Positions 37,301 through 50,170 of a stretch of 64,000 nucleotides of DNA are shown piece by piece. Source of the stretch: Erythrophleum ivorense (lineage: Eukaryota; Streptophyta; Magnoliopsida; Fabales; Fabaceae). Position 1 is the stretch's first letter. Each line of letters begins with the position of its first letter. The stretch is from positions 558,001 through 622,000 of the forward strand of contig JAIUCV010000102.1 in the NCBI GenBank assembly GCA_026724425.1, written 5' to 3'. The position numbers were made by a program, and so were the translations under genes. The notes under the pieces were generated by a model that saw only the letters and a list, made by a program, of their open reading frames with translations, was not told where the DNA came from and searched no databases.

Positions 37301-40300
37301 AACATTTGACAACAATTTAAATTAATTTGCCCCTTCTAAAAGGGCAATGAACACACATTTATCATGTAACGTTAAGTTATATAAATTCGGAGGTGTCCCC
37401 CTAATAAACTGACTTATCATACTCATCAAATGACATACTTCAGACAAATTAATGGTCAGGAGTTAAAAAAAGGACAAAGTAATGGTCCTAGCTGCCAAAT
37501 GTTTCTCGTTTTTTAGATAATGACAAAACGTTTATTTAAAATTTAATTTTGGTCCATATAAACTCACATTTGTTAATGGTAAATAATTATCTGGAATCAC
37601 AAAAATTGGGTAGTGGGAATGATCTAATAACATGCCTCTCAATATTTTCTTATGAATAATTGTTACTGGTTGGGAAGTTGCAATCTGCATCTTTATTTGT
37701 TGATGCAATTCAAACTTTTCTAGTCGTCGGTCCTCACCTTACTAGTACATATTAATTTCTCATTGACTTTCTTATTTACTCCGTCTTAAGTACTAAAATT
37801 TTGGATATTAAAAATGCAACTTGCTCTTCATATACGAGTATCGGTTATTTATACAATTTATAAAAAGATCGAGCATGGTGATGATAAAGAGTTATATCAT
37901 CGTAACTAACTATATTCATTTGCACACAAAAAAAAAAAAAAAAAAACTTACTTTATCCACATTGTTTGATATTTTTTACTATACAAGTTATAAATTTTAG
38001 TGTAATTCAGATAACATTATTTTTATAATCAACAATTATTCCATGTCGAAGACAGATTAGTTCTAAAAATTGACATGCACGTGATTTTACAGACCTCTGC
38101 AAAAAATCGATTTTCCTATATTACTTTAGTTTCACTATACATTCGTCATGTATGGATTAGATCCTCTTATATTAAATCAAATGTATTCGTATTATATCCT
38201 CCAACCCCAAAATTAATATCTTTATAATAGGATTCAAGACTCATTTTGGAGCAGTAATACACACATACTAACTTTACAAGTAAGAAAACTATGCAGAATA
38301 GTAAACATGGTTTTCGTTTTTGCTTAATTATTTTCTGTCATTCTCTGATAACACAATATTATCAGTTCAAACCAAAAACTGTAATGATGGGGTCAATTTG
38401 ATAGATATCTATTATATTGTGAGAGTTAATTAATTCAATAATAATTATTTATTTCTTCTTAAACAAAACACTCGATCCTATCGTTGTCCCAAAAAAAAAA
38501 GTTTGATCCTATTTTTTACAAGACAAAAGTAGATAGACACAAACTTTAGCAGCTGTAAATTAAATCAACGGTTAGGCATCTCTCAATCTATGATCACAGA
38601 CAATACTGACCGTTGATGCTGATATTAGGCGTTGACAAGCACTTAACAGTTAACAGCGAGCCAATGGTGGGGGGACCAGATGGAAACGAGCCATGTGAGT
38701 TGTCTGATTTATGAAAAGACAACTAAACCCTTCTACAAATTGCCGTGCGTCAAATCTCCTTTTGTATATATTTTGGGTATTTTTGTAATTTAACCTACCA
38801 TCCTGCAGATCCCTCGACGAACGGGCTGTAGGGACGTTTTGCGTGAGCCTGATACGTGGCTAAAAACGGAGCAAATATTCGTGATTATCGAGATTGAAAA
38901 GAGATCCAACGGCTGATAATCAGAAGGTGTGGTTGTGTTCACTGCACCACGCCACACAGTGTCACAATTGACAATAAATATCCCACATAACTTATTTGTG
39001 ACCGAAAAGAATGTCAATTTGTGTCTTAAGCCTTTACCTAAAGGTCATCAATACATGGTTCTTTATGATTTTAATATGGTTTTATTTGTTAATTTAAAAG
39101 TTAACCATTTGTTTTTATTTGGCGTTTATCAAGCATTTACTTAACTCGCAATTTGCTTAAGTTATTATATATATGCAAAACATAGTTGACTGAATTTTTT
39201 ACTTTCAAAGTTTAAGCTATGAATTTATATAATCTTACGAATGTTTATTCACAAAACTATTTAATTTGGAATCTTTCTCTTGATATACGAATATACTATA
39301 AATTAATCGCTTTTTGCACTTGATTAGATGTCGTTTTCTATTAGTTCTTGAGTTAAAAAGACGAGAGCCATGTTATTAATTCCAACTTCGGCATAATTAG
39401 CGGATGTGGTCTGACATTGGTTTAGGAAAATACGAGAAACTTGAAGAATGACATTTGAGTATTTTACCCGTGATATGTTGTTGTCTCACAAATATGTTAG
39501 GATCTCAGGAATGTGCAAATGTACATCATTCTCTCATTGGACCATTGCTGATCGAGGAGTACTATGTATTAGTACTACTATATATAAATTAGCTGGCCAT
39601 TGTCTCGTAGATAAGTTTATGCGAAATTTAGTTTATAGAGTTTAAAATTTGTTTCAAATGATTAGAGAAAACAAATCAGTCGATTTAATATGGTATTATT
39701 ATAACAATTCATATAATAATATATAGAGTATAGAAGGACAGACGTGGATGTTCAAATCCTTGACTGCCCCCCACGTCTTCGATGATAAAAATAGGTAGAA
39801 AGTGTCAACAGGTTAGTCTAGCAAAATAAATTAAACAAAGAACTAATCAAACTTTAAGTAACTGAAAATCATCGAAAAAGAAAAATAAAGCTTAATCCAA
39901 ACTACGTTATTGATTAATTGTTGGTTATGTTACATTCAACTGGATCATAATAGTATATATAATATATATAACTAAATTTTGATTTGTCTATATATTATAT
40001 ATAATATTAAAACGTTATATGCTTAGTATCTTCTACAAATGCCGTGATTGGTTGACTTCTATGGTTTTTATACCGAGCAGTAACACAAAGCATATATAAC
40101 TAAATCAACAACACGAAAGAGCTCTTCAACGATGATGTCATGCGAAGCATCGGAGATTACGCGGGCAAACGTAATCTGACATTTCAATTCAGTTCACGGC
40201 GCTAAACCGTTAAACTCATTTGCTCACAACTCAGCGCGTTCCTTATTTTATTTTCTGAACTTTAACTCTATGGTTTATATTTGTCTTATAGTTAAACTTT

Positions 40301-43050
40301 TTTTTTTGTTAAAGGGTTTGTCTGTCTTATAAATTATACATATATTACACTTATATTGTTTCTCTTAGCCATAGTGTCGATAAATTGATTAAGATGTATA
40401 GAAGTAGGAAAAACTTAAAATAAAAGATAGGATAGCTACAGTATACACTTCGTATCACGGGTAAAATAAATGCATAAAATTAAGCGTTACGATCATGGAC
40501 TATGTCGTCTACGCATAACGAAGATATTATTCTTAACTTTCTTTTTTTTCTTTTCGACTTCGATATTATTCTTAATTGCCCAACACGCGTATTGCTAGTA
40601 AATGTATACTATTTTTTTAACTGCAACCGTGCAACAAACATATTATATTGATTTTTTGTTGTCAAAGCTTAAAATCATATATTCCATCCGTTCTTTTTTT
40701 AACGAATTTTCTAAACCTTGTTGTTTAACGAATGTTATAGATTTTTGATGCACTTTTTCAGTTTTCAAGAAACATTAATTATATTTGTTGGATTTACATT
40801 GATTTTAAATTATAAAAATTGTTTTATTGCAAAAACCTATAAATTATTTTTTAAAAATAGAGGGAATATATGATTTGTGATCAACCTTCTCCATATTGTA
40901 GATATGTGGATATATGAAAATATGACATGTGTCACATAGTTTTAACTTAAAAGTAAAATCCAAAAGTTTAATGAAACATCAATGCAACTTTTAGTCTTTT
41001 TTTTGTGTTTATTATAACTTACAAAATAATTTTTCATATAATTTTTTTTTTTTAAGAAAACAAAAGTTTAATGAAACTTCAATGCAACTTTTGGTTTTTT
41101 TTTTGTTTATTGTAACTTAAAAAAAAAACTATTATATTACTCAAACACTATTATCCTTTGGCTTCCATATTAAATACTATTAAACATCTAAGTTTTTTTA
41201 ATATACAAAGAATTGGATCAAGCGAAAAGTGATGGTGGAAAAGCATAGTCCGTTCCATATAACGGTAAATAAATAGAATCAAGGGCATAGAGACATGTAA
41301 TATTATGCAAAATTATATACTTGAAAGTTAGTCGCTAATTAAGCAAATAAAAATTAAAATGTGAGTGTTATTTGAATTAAATTATTAATCATAAATTTAT
41401 AATTATTTTATAGCATTTTTTAAAAATATAACAATAGAAAAACTAGCGTATGTACACAAGTATTAGTCTAATTAATAATAAAGTATCCATATCAAACACT
41501 TGATGTCACTTGATGTCGTATCCTGTGATCGAATATTTACTTATGCACTAAAACGTACGTATTTTGATGGGCACTGTAATAAAAAATAAACTTTTCTTTA
41601 AAATCTACCGTATGATTGATCTGAAATATCACAGTCTAATTATATAAATTAGGTTTAGGATTCAAAAAATAATATTTTTTATTGATCAAGTCAAAACTTA
41701 AAAGAGTATAAAAGAGAAATACTAAGATGGCTTTTAGGTGAAGAACAACAAAGAGAAAACTAAAAAGTATTAAAAGTTTGAATTGCTCTATAACTCTCTC
41801 TGTAAATTCTTAGATGGATCTTTGGTCGTGAGTAACTCTCCTTATATAATGAATGACCCGTCGGTTCTTTTAATATCTATTTTTTATTGGTTTAGGAAAT
41901 CTTCTTCTTTATTTGTTATTATTTTCTTTTTTTTCGGCCTTTTATTTACTTCTTAAATTTTACATTTTCTCTTCAGATCAATGACAAAACAGGCTTTAAT
42001 TGTGATAAGTTAATCTTTAACGTGTAGGACGGGAATGTGCTTATTTCACTCCATACATCAACCAATCTAATAAAATGAATATAAATGTCTAAAATATGAC
42101 TCTGCAAAGTTTCATCGGTTTACAATGTGAATCATCAGCTAATTCTCTAATTACAGTTTACAAATACAATGAATTCACAAAAGTGACTCTGCAAAGTTTC
42201 ATCAGTTTTATTTAACGGTCACGAAAAGTAACTTAACTATTGATTTCATTAATATATATATATACGTTATAATTTTACGTTTTTAACTTTGTAACTATTT
42301 TTTCAATAACTATTTCAATAAGACAATAAACATCCATTATACAGTCAATTCCATTATATGCAAGAAAAAATGGAGCTTCCGTTTTGTTTTATAAAACGAT
42401 AAGCTTTGTAAGTGGTCTGAAATCTTAATCACTTTTATTTTTTGCACTTATTATGTTTGATGTATATTTGTCTAGTATTATTGTTGAATAAAAAGGATAT
42501 TAATTCATTGCATTTAATCAACTTTTGTTTCTTGTGGCTGAAAGGCCTCGCTTTAAAAAAAAATATCTCTAAATAATATTTTGATTTGGCTTATGTTTAA
42601 TCAACTAAAACAATTATCAGTATACCCGCATAATTCATAATACAATATTTTGTGCAAACTTAAAAAACTTATATTTTGATAAGTAATCTTCAATATATGT
42701 AGCATATATGTTTCTACTACTGTTTTATATGTTTCATCAATAACTTTTTCTAATATATTAACCAGCTCTTAATTTTATACATCTGTAAAACAAATGATAT
42801 AGTTGTTCTTAAAAAAGTTAAGTATATCAAACAAGCAAGCAAACGCAAAGTTGCTCAAATATATCAAGTAAAAAGTACAATACTGGTGGTAAAAAAGAAC
42901 GAAGTACACACAAATGATTATTAATAAATAAATACCAAAGACAACATTCCCTTTGAAAAAATAAACAAATTATTCAAATGAAATAAAAGATAGCTTTCGA
43001 AATAATTTATAAAAATTAACAAGAGGTACTTGTAGTTGTTTTTTCTCGGT
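34317..43050. other. 8.7-kb spacer, no recognised gene
   Basis: AT-rich. Local duplications are a 39-bp tandem pair from 35701 (CATATTTGTATATGAATTAT) and a 100-bp-spaced pair at 40961 and 41061 (CAAAAGTTTAATGAAAC). A repeated GACTCTGCAAAGTTTCATC occurs at 42099 and 42185. At about 34690-34730 is a GGGCC/GGCCC pair like a plant promoter site II motif, with no gene following. No family-level coding signal. Confidence 0.45.
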
Positions 43051-43057
43051 TATAAAT
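43051..43057 (+). promoter_or_regulatory. TATA box of the CYP78A gene
   Basis: TATAAAT lies 79 bp before the ATG, followed by a CT-rich leader of the usual length. Confidence 0.65.
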
Positions 43058-43135
43058 ACCTGAAGGCAGCGTTTCATCTTAAACCCCACAGCAAAAAGCC
43101 ACTCTCCTTTTTCTCTCTCTCTCTCTTTTGCTTCC

Positions 43136-44935
43136 ATGGCCACTAAGCTCGACACCAGCAGCTTGCTTTTCGCTCTCTTGTCCAAATGTAGCCTCCTTAC
43201 TCAAATCAATATCGTTTTCTCTCTTGTCGTAGCCTCTCTCGCATGTCTCACTCTCTCTCTCTTCTTCTGGTCTCATCCCGGAGGACCCGCATGGGGAAAA
43301 TACTTCCTCCATCGCCGTCACCGAACCGCCGTGATCCCCGGTCCAAGAGGCTTACCTTTTGTCGGAAGCATGTCTCTCATGTCCAACGCTTTGGCTCACC
43401 GTTGCATAGCCGCAACCGCAGAGAAATTCGGAGCCAAACGGTTAATGGCGTTTAGCTTGGGAGACACTCGCGTGATTGTCACGTGCAATCCTGATGTAGC
43501 TAAAGAGATTCTAAACAGTCCGGTTTTCGCTGACCGACCGGTTAAGGAATCAGCGTATTCCCTTATGTTTAACCGGGCTATCGGTTTCGCACCTTATGGC
43601 GTTTACTGGCGAACTTTGAGGCGAATCGCTTCTAATCATCTTTTCAGCCCGAAGCAGATCAAACACTCCCAAACGCAGAGATGTGTGATCGCGAATCAGA
43701 TCGTGAGGTGTCTCGCAAAACAGAGTAACAACAACAGAGGACTCTGTTTTCCTCGTGAGCTGATCAAAACGGCGTCGCTTAATAACATGATGTGCTCTGT
43801 TTTCGGGAAAGAATACGAGCTTGAGCATGAACACGATGAAGTGAATGAGCTTCGTGGATTGGTCGAAGAAGGTTACGATTTACTCGGAACACTTAACTGG
43901 ACCGATCATCTCCCATGGCTGTCGGAATTTGATCCTCAGAGAATCCGGTCTAGATGCTCCAATCTCGTCCCGAAAGTTAACCGGTTTGTGGACCGGATTA
44001 TCTCTGACCACCGCCGTGATCAAACTCGTGACTCGCCGCCGAGAGACTTCGTTGACGTATTGCTCTCTCTTGATGGTCCGGATAAATTATCCGACCAAGA
44101 TATCATCGCCGTTCTTTGGGTATGTACACGTGGCTTTTTTTATTCTTACAGAAAAAAACACAAGAAATCATTTTTATTGTACTCTATGGAAAGTGACGAT
44201 CGACTATAATTAAATTATTCAGATTACAAAAAATTTCGGATAATTAAATGATGCCATTTTAAGTAATACGAAGGTACTAAAGTATTCGCATTATGTTGTC
44301 TTTAACAGGAAATGATATTCAGAGGAACTGACACGGTGGCTGTTTTGATCGAGTGGATTCTTGCTAGGATGGTCCTTCATCCAGATATTCAATCGACGGT
44401 TCACAATGAGCTTGATCAGATTGTAGGAAGATCAAGAGCTGTGGAAGAGTCTGACGTGGCGTCTTTAATATATCTGACGGCTGTAGTGAAAGAAGTCCTG
44501 AGGCTTCACCCGCCAGGCCCACTTCTGTCGTGGGCCCGCTTAGCAATCACAGATACGATCATCGACGGGCATCGTGTTCCGGCGGGGACCACCGCGATGG
44601 TGAACATGTGGGCCATAGCGCACGATCCACACGTATGGGAAAACTCGTTGGAGTTTAAGCCCGAATGGTTTATAGCGAAGGAAGGTGAGGTTGAGTTCTC
44701 GGTGCTCGGGTCGGATCTTAGGCTTGCACCGTTTGGGTCAGGCCGTCGGGTCTGCCCCGGGAAGAATCTGGGTTTGACGACGGTGACGTATTGGATCGCG
44801 ACGCTCTTGCACGAGTTTGAATGGCTACCGTCCGATGAGAAGATCGTTGATTTATCCGAGGAATTGAGGCTCTCGTGTGAGATGGCTAATCCTCTTGAGG
44901 CTAAATTGCGCTGCAGGCGCAGTTTAAGCGTATGA
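43136..44935 (+). CDS. CYP78A9: Cytochrome P450 CYP78A9
   Basis: Exons are 43136-44119 and 44309-44935 (phase 0, the usual CYP78A intron), giving 536 aa. It starts MATKLDTSSLLFALLSKCSL with a hydrophobic membrane anchor, then HPGGPAWGKY and VIPGPRGLPFVGSMSLMSN. The oxygen-binding helix has FRGTDTVAVLIEW, and the ExxR motif is KEVLRLHPPGP (Glu390, Arg393). The haem loop is FGSGRRVCPG with Cys477 as the iron ligand. The PERF motif reads PEWF (residues 446-449), with Trp448 (codon 44666-44668) where I expect Arg. That Arg normally completes the E-R-R triad. CYP78A enzymes sit in the endoplasmic reticulum and promote seed and fruit growth by an unknown mobile signal. CYP78A6 is the closest alternative, but the N-terminus fits CYP78A9. 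Confidence 0.93.
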
Positions 44936-45977
44936 TAAAAGATACTCATACACTGAAGGAAAAAGAAAATAGTGTGGCAATGCGGAAAAGAAAATAAAGG
45001 ACAAAAAAATACTAAAGGAAAAGGAAAATAATTAAAGCAAGCTATGAAGCTTTTTATATTAAACTAACATCTTAATAGTTAATACTTAATACGCGACGTG
45101 TTTGGTGGTTTGAGGAGTGATGTATTATTGTATATATAATGAAAGCATTAATGAATACTATGTGGATGTCACAGAGAAAGACAAAAAGTTAAATAGTTAA
45201 TACACTAGTTATGTAGTTTTCTATCTACATTTTGAAAACTTAATTTCATCGTTTGAATGCTATTATCTTATGATTTTTTTTATCAACGCTATGGGATACT
45301 AACTCCGAAATTCTGGGAAACAATCTTTGCTTGAACACGAGCAAAGCCATGATTACATGCAAAAATAGCATGCCACTCTTTCTTCCACTGATCAGAAAAA
45401 CTAAAACATATGTAATCGGGATTAATAATCTAGTAACTTAAATTTATTTTGATTCAGACAGAAAAAATATCAATATATAAATGGTGAATTCATCATAATG
45501 AAATAATTTCTTACTCACATATATACGGAAAAATGTCAAATCGTATGTATCTTTAAATTTTCAAAATATCGACGGACAGTGTTAGTGAAATAGATATTTA
45601 TTAGAAAAAAATACCAAATATATCTAAGAAGTTGTTTTCACAGTTTTTGGCCCAACCAATATACTGTATATAAAAGATTCGTGTTTACAAAAGTTGCAGA
45701 TTTTACATACCATGTCCCTTTGATGTCTTTAGTTTTTTTGATCATATGTATAACGACCAATCATAATTATATTAATCTTGTAGTCCATTTTGTTTGATTT
45801 AATTCATTCTTTTTACTACTCATATATTAGTATAAGGTTGCCAATTAAAATTATTCTTCTATTATATGAATAACGACGTGATATCAATCCTCTTCTTACT
45901 TTGGTCGGAGCCATTTACCACCTCAACGTTACTGTCCACAAACCATTGATTCATCGGTAGTTTCCACCATTATTGCT
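44936..45977. other. Spacer, 3' flank of CYP78A9
   Basis: AT-rich. No coding signal seen. Confidence 0.5.
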
Positions 45978-46345
45978 ATGCGTCTTTGAGTCTGACTCCT
46001 CTCCTTCGTCGTCATCCTCGGTGGCCGTATTATCTCCATTATAGCTCCTTTGTTTTCACCTGAAATAGTCATGACGCCTTGTATGTCCATGATGACGTCA
46101 TCAGACTCGTGCCGTTATCGTTGTTGCCCCTCCATGTTTGGTTCATGTACGAGGTTTGATTTTTGATATGCGTCTTTGACTTTGACTCCTCTCTTTCGTC
46201 TATCGTCTTCCTCGGTGACCGTATTATCTCCACTACAGCTCCTTTATTTTCACCTCAAATAGTTATGACGTCTTGTATACCGATGATGAAGCCATCAGAC
46301 TCGTGCCGTTATTGTTGTTGCCCCTCCTTGTTTGGTTCATGTACA
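45978..46345 (+). repeat. 190-bp tandem duplication
   Basis: ATGCGTCTTTGAGTCTGACT at 45978 and ATGCGTCTTTGACTTTGACT at 46168 begin two copies of about 178 bp with scattered differences, ending TTTGGTTCATGTAC. The unit is more GC-rich than its surroundings. A 94-codon frame covers the second copy (46163-46447) but is not kept in the first. I see no gene family. Confidence 0.9.
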
Positions 46346-46638
46346 AAACTCGAATTTTGGCTTTTCACAAATCGAAGTGTATGCTATTATTATAAGAAAC
46401 CGAGCGAATTCTATTTTCAATATTTTTACTCAAATTACTATGGTTAATGTACATTAAAATCATTAAAAACCTCTGCAACTCCAAGGGTAACGGTATTATT
46501 GAAGCATATAGTCCACCATTATTCTACTTCTCACCCTAATTGCAATATTTTTACAACTCACCATCTTAAAAGAAAAAAGGTGCAGAAGATTTGCATATAT
46601 ATAGTCAGACTCATAATACAAATCCCAAATATTAGAAA
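46346..46638. other. Downstream flank of the DUF4079 gene
   Basis: AT-rich, probably the 3' UTR of the minus-strand gene. Confidence 0.4.
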
Positions 46639-47892
46639 TTAAGGCCATTTAGTGAACTCAAAGACCTTAAGGACAATATCAAGACCTGTTGGGATTTGCC
46701 AAATGAAAAGAAGAACATTTACGCCATTCAACGCAATGTGTAGATTCCTCGCCGTCTCATTCCCTTTCTGCATCGCCGGCACTAAAGCCGCCGCCAATGC
46801 CCAAAGCACCGTTATCCCTACAACCACCAACGTCACCTCAATTTTGTTACTTGTTATGTAAATGCAAACGAGTAAATTAATTATGAGTTTATATTAGTCA
46901 TTGCAAACGACTAAACCATCCATCCACAGCTAAATCTAAATTTTGTTCTTAAACTCAAATTAAAACCGGATTGAGCCATTTTTCCACGTATTAATATTTA
47001 TTATATCAACGATTTTTGCAATGTTTGAAGTACAGCCAGCCAATCAAAGCCTGAAATTAAAGAAAAAAATACACTAAAAAGTCTCGTTAATGGTATTATA
47101 CTACTATTACCTGCTCCGGCGTAAAGATGAGGACCGGGGAAGAGTTTACCGGTACGAAGATAAGTGTTAACTCCTCCAAACACAGCTTCCAACACACCAA
47201 ACCCCAGCAAAACAGAGCCTGCGTCGAAGTGTTTCTCTCTGTAATTCCCTTTGACCAACTCTTTCCTCTCTGCCGTGAGCCGTTGGATCTCAAGCTCCGT
47301 CGTAGAAGGAGGCGACGAAGAATCAACGGCCGTGGATCCGTCAGGAGAAACAGGTGTTGGTTTAAGCTGTTTCTTGAGCTCGTTGATCTCGGTCTGGATC
47401 GTACGGACACGTCTCCATTGCCAACCCAAGTAACCAGCCCATAGAGTGTACGCGAACAAACCTCCCATCACAATTGGGTGTATCAACGCGAACGATCTTC
47501 CTTCCAAGATCCCAAATTCCCCTCCAGCCGCTGCTGCATCCTTTCAATTCAAACAAATTTCTTGATCAAGAACTAGAAATAACTAAACTTTGATGTAATT
47601 AAACTAGATTGTGACAGTTGTCATCATTCAATCCCAATTAAACTAGCTTATGGATTTGTTACTCAGAATGTGAGACGTTAAGTACCTGTGGATCGAGAAA
47701 GAAAGGCAATGCGACGAGTGCGAGAGGGAGAGAGGATGATTTAAGGAGCTGGAGGGGGTTGGGATCGGAGGGTATTTCTGGGATTTTGCACGGTTGTGAT
47801 TTGGAGATTGGTTTGAGAGAATTTAGGGTTGTAGGGTAATGGGTGCGAGGAAGAAGATGAAGTGTGGGGAGACAATGAAGTGTGGTCGCCAT
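46639..47892 (-). CDS. DUF4079 chloroplast membrane protein (AT3G61870-like)
   Basis: Three exons on the minus strand, 47892-47686, 47540-47111 and 46817-46639, give 271 aa. The acceptor of exon 3 was placed at the GTAG before GGATAACG, because only that keeps the frame (GITVLWALAAALVPAMQKGN). Residues 1 to about 45 are rich in Ser, Leu and Pro with few acids, a likely plastid transit peptide. A hydrophobic segment follows (LALVALPFFLDP). Exon 2 has a membrane segment with HPIVMGGLFAYTLWAGYLGW and WRRVRTIQTEINELKKQL, a coiled stretch. Further on are VLLGFGVLEAVFGGVNTYLR, GKLFPGPHLYAGAG and two C-terminal membrane segments ending DIVLKVFEFTKWP. The family occurs in plants and cyanobacteria. 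Its biochemical role is unknown. A thylakoid or envelope location is inferred. Confidence 0.9.
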
Positions 47893-47893
47893 A

Positions 47894-47920
47894 CTCTCTC
47901 TCTCTCTCTCTCTCTCTCTC
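47894..47920 (+). repeat. (CT)n microsatellite directly before the DUF4079 start codon
   Basis: A GA run on the coding strand, 2-28 nt upstream of the ATG, lies in the 5' UTR. Confidence 0.9.
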
Positions 47921-50170
47921 GCTAATCTGTGACAGAGCAAAGAGAGTGAAGAAACAAGAGATAGTAAAAACGAACCAAACAGATAAGAGAACTCCGTGGA
48001 AGCTGCAGACGTGTCATAAAAGCGGACACTACATAAATAATAAAATTTATCTTTTTTTTTTTTTTTTTTTCTCTTCTTTGCCGACGAAAATCTCCTTATT
48101 TAGCATTATAGAAAACGAGCCGTACGTGTATTCACCCATTTGAGGAGCAAATATATGAGAATACGACAAAAACACACATTTTAAAAATAAAAACAAGGTG
48201 TCGCTTTTGAAGTTTTAAAAAGTCTATCTCGGAAGTGATGATTTGAGTTTTTGATATATAGAAAAAGGATAGATGATTTTAAGCAATATCTGGGGAGAAA
48301 AAAATAACACAGTCAGATTCTCTCAAGCAATATCTAATGTAGCCGCTAGGTTATTGTTGATTTGGAATTCTAAATATTTAAAACTTAACAGACAACAATT
48401 GTGCCAAACTTACAAACGGTTCTCTGCGGGAATGGTTTATAATCTAGAAGAATCCTGCAATTCTGATTTCTTATTAAGTTTTTTTAACTATTGGGCTGCA
48501 ATATTTTAAACTGGGCTTCGTCCCATCTAACATTGCCGTTTCAACATTTGCTTTCATTATTTAATTAGTAAACCTTTTGCTCAAACAAAAAAAACAAAAA
48601 CAATTGTGACAAACGAATAGACGAGGAAGGACTAAATGATAGATTACGAGAAACTGGGGTCTAATTTCAAACATTTATAAACTACGGGGACTATTCTGCT
48701 ATTCTAGGAAACTATGTTCCTTGACAAGAAAAGCATTGATATTCAACTCGATCTAGTACCAGAATTGAGCAGAGACTGCAATTAAAAACTGAATCAGAAT
48801 TGATCATCAGGAGAGAATCCTCTCTGCAACATCTTCATCGTGAAACCGAAATGCCTTTGTTAAGTTATCTTGAGAAACAAATCCATTGATCAGACAAGTA
48901 TAAGTTGACCTATCAGGATTTAGACTGTTACCTTATTTTTGCTCGAAAAATTGTTATCTTTTAATCCGTGGTTTTGGGTGAAATTTTGACGTTAGCAATT
49001 GGCATATATCTGAGTTACGAAGTCGATAGAATAACACATTTTAGTGGATGATGACAATAAATATTTTTCTTATCTTTTACAAACTTTGATATTTCATGAT
49101 GTTAGACTCATTTAAATATAGAGAAATCTTTAACTGATATTTTTTCAGTCACTAACTTTTTTGGTTAATTTATCAAACTAAACCTTTGAAGCAATTGAAA
49201 AGGTCTTCCTTCGAATCTGTGCCCCTCCACAATTGCAGTTAGGAGAGTTCTGGATAAACTAGTCATAATGTGGATTTTTTATTCTAATCAAAGATTAGTT
49301 TCTGCCTTCGTTACTAAATTTTTGAAAAAAAAAAAAAATAATAATAATTAAGCACTCATAGTCATGTGATAGTGATAAACCCAAGCATTTCTCTTACGGT
49401 AGACCAATTTATGAAGTTTTACAAAAATAAATAACAGCCAACTTTAGCTTATGAATGTATTTTGATTAGACCATGATTATCGACGTTGCTTAGATGGGTT
49501 TGTTAAGTAAATTGCAATTTTTTAAAAATTAAAAAAAAAATAATGCTTAATTAAAGGTATTTAAGAAACGTTCTTTATTAATTGGTTAAAACAAAAACAC
49601 ACAAAAACGTCACTTTTCCTCTTCTTCATTTAATATATTTTTTTCTCTCTTCTTTTTTACAAAATTTTTATAATTAAATATCAACTAAAAAATAATTTGT
49701 GTATGCACCATTTATAATTAATAATGGTTTTAGAGAGACGCAAGGCTCTTAACATTGTAGTTGGTCGTATTTAAATTTAATATATTTCGAATCGAGTTAA
49801 TGTTCAAGAAACATCTTCCCCCTAACCTAAGTTAACTTTTAGAGCTTGTCACGATCGTTGTAGTTGCCGAAGTTTACTTTACTCCTACAAGAATAATCCA
49901 GCTACCGTATCAACTAGTATGCGTATTTCTATCATTTTTTACCCACTTTCTTTTTTTACCATTTTATTCAATTCGACTCTAGAAATGGTCAATTACTTGT
50001 TACAAATGAACCAAAAGTTAAGTTAATGCAATTTTTTTTTTTTTAATAACAAATCAGCCGAACAAATACATAATTCTATGGAAATATCTACCACCAGTTA
50101 CTATCATCATCGATCTCAAGCCTCTTTCTAAAAAAAAACATTCTCGGTTGTCTTTGGAAGAAGAATCGGA
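47921..50170. other. Spacer between divergent DUF4079 gene and AAA-ATPase pseudogene
   Basis: No recognised gene. The 78-codon frame at 48273-48509 has no family motif. Confidence 0.5.

Noticed and set aside
43550..43834. Minus-strand frame of 94 codons, and similar ones at 43079 and 44506
   Set aside because: They are shadows of the CYP78A9 exons.
47127..47444. Plus-strand 105-codon frame
   Set aside because: It is antisense to exon 2 of the DUF4079 gene, which has clear family sequence.
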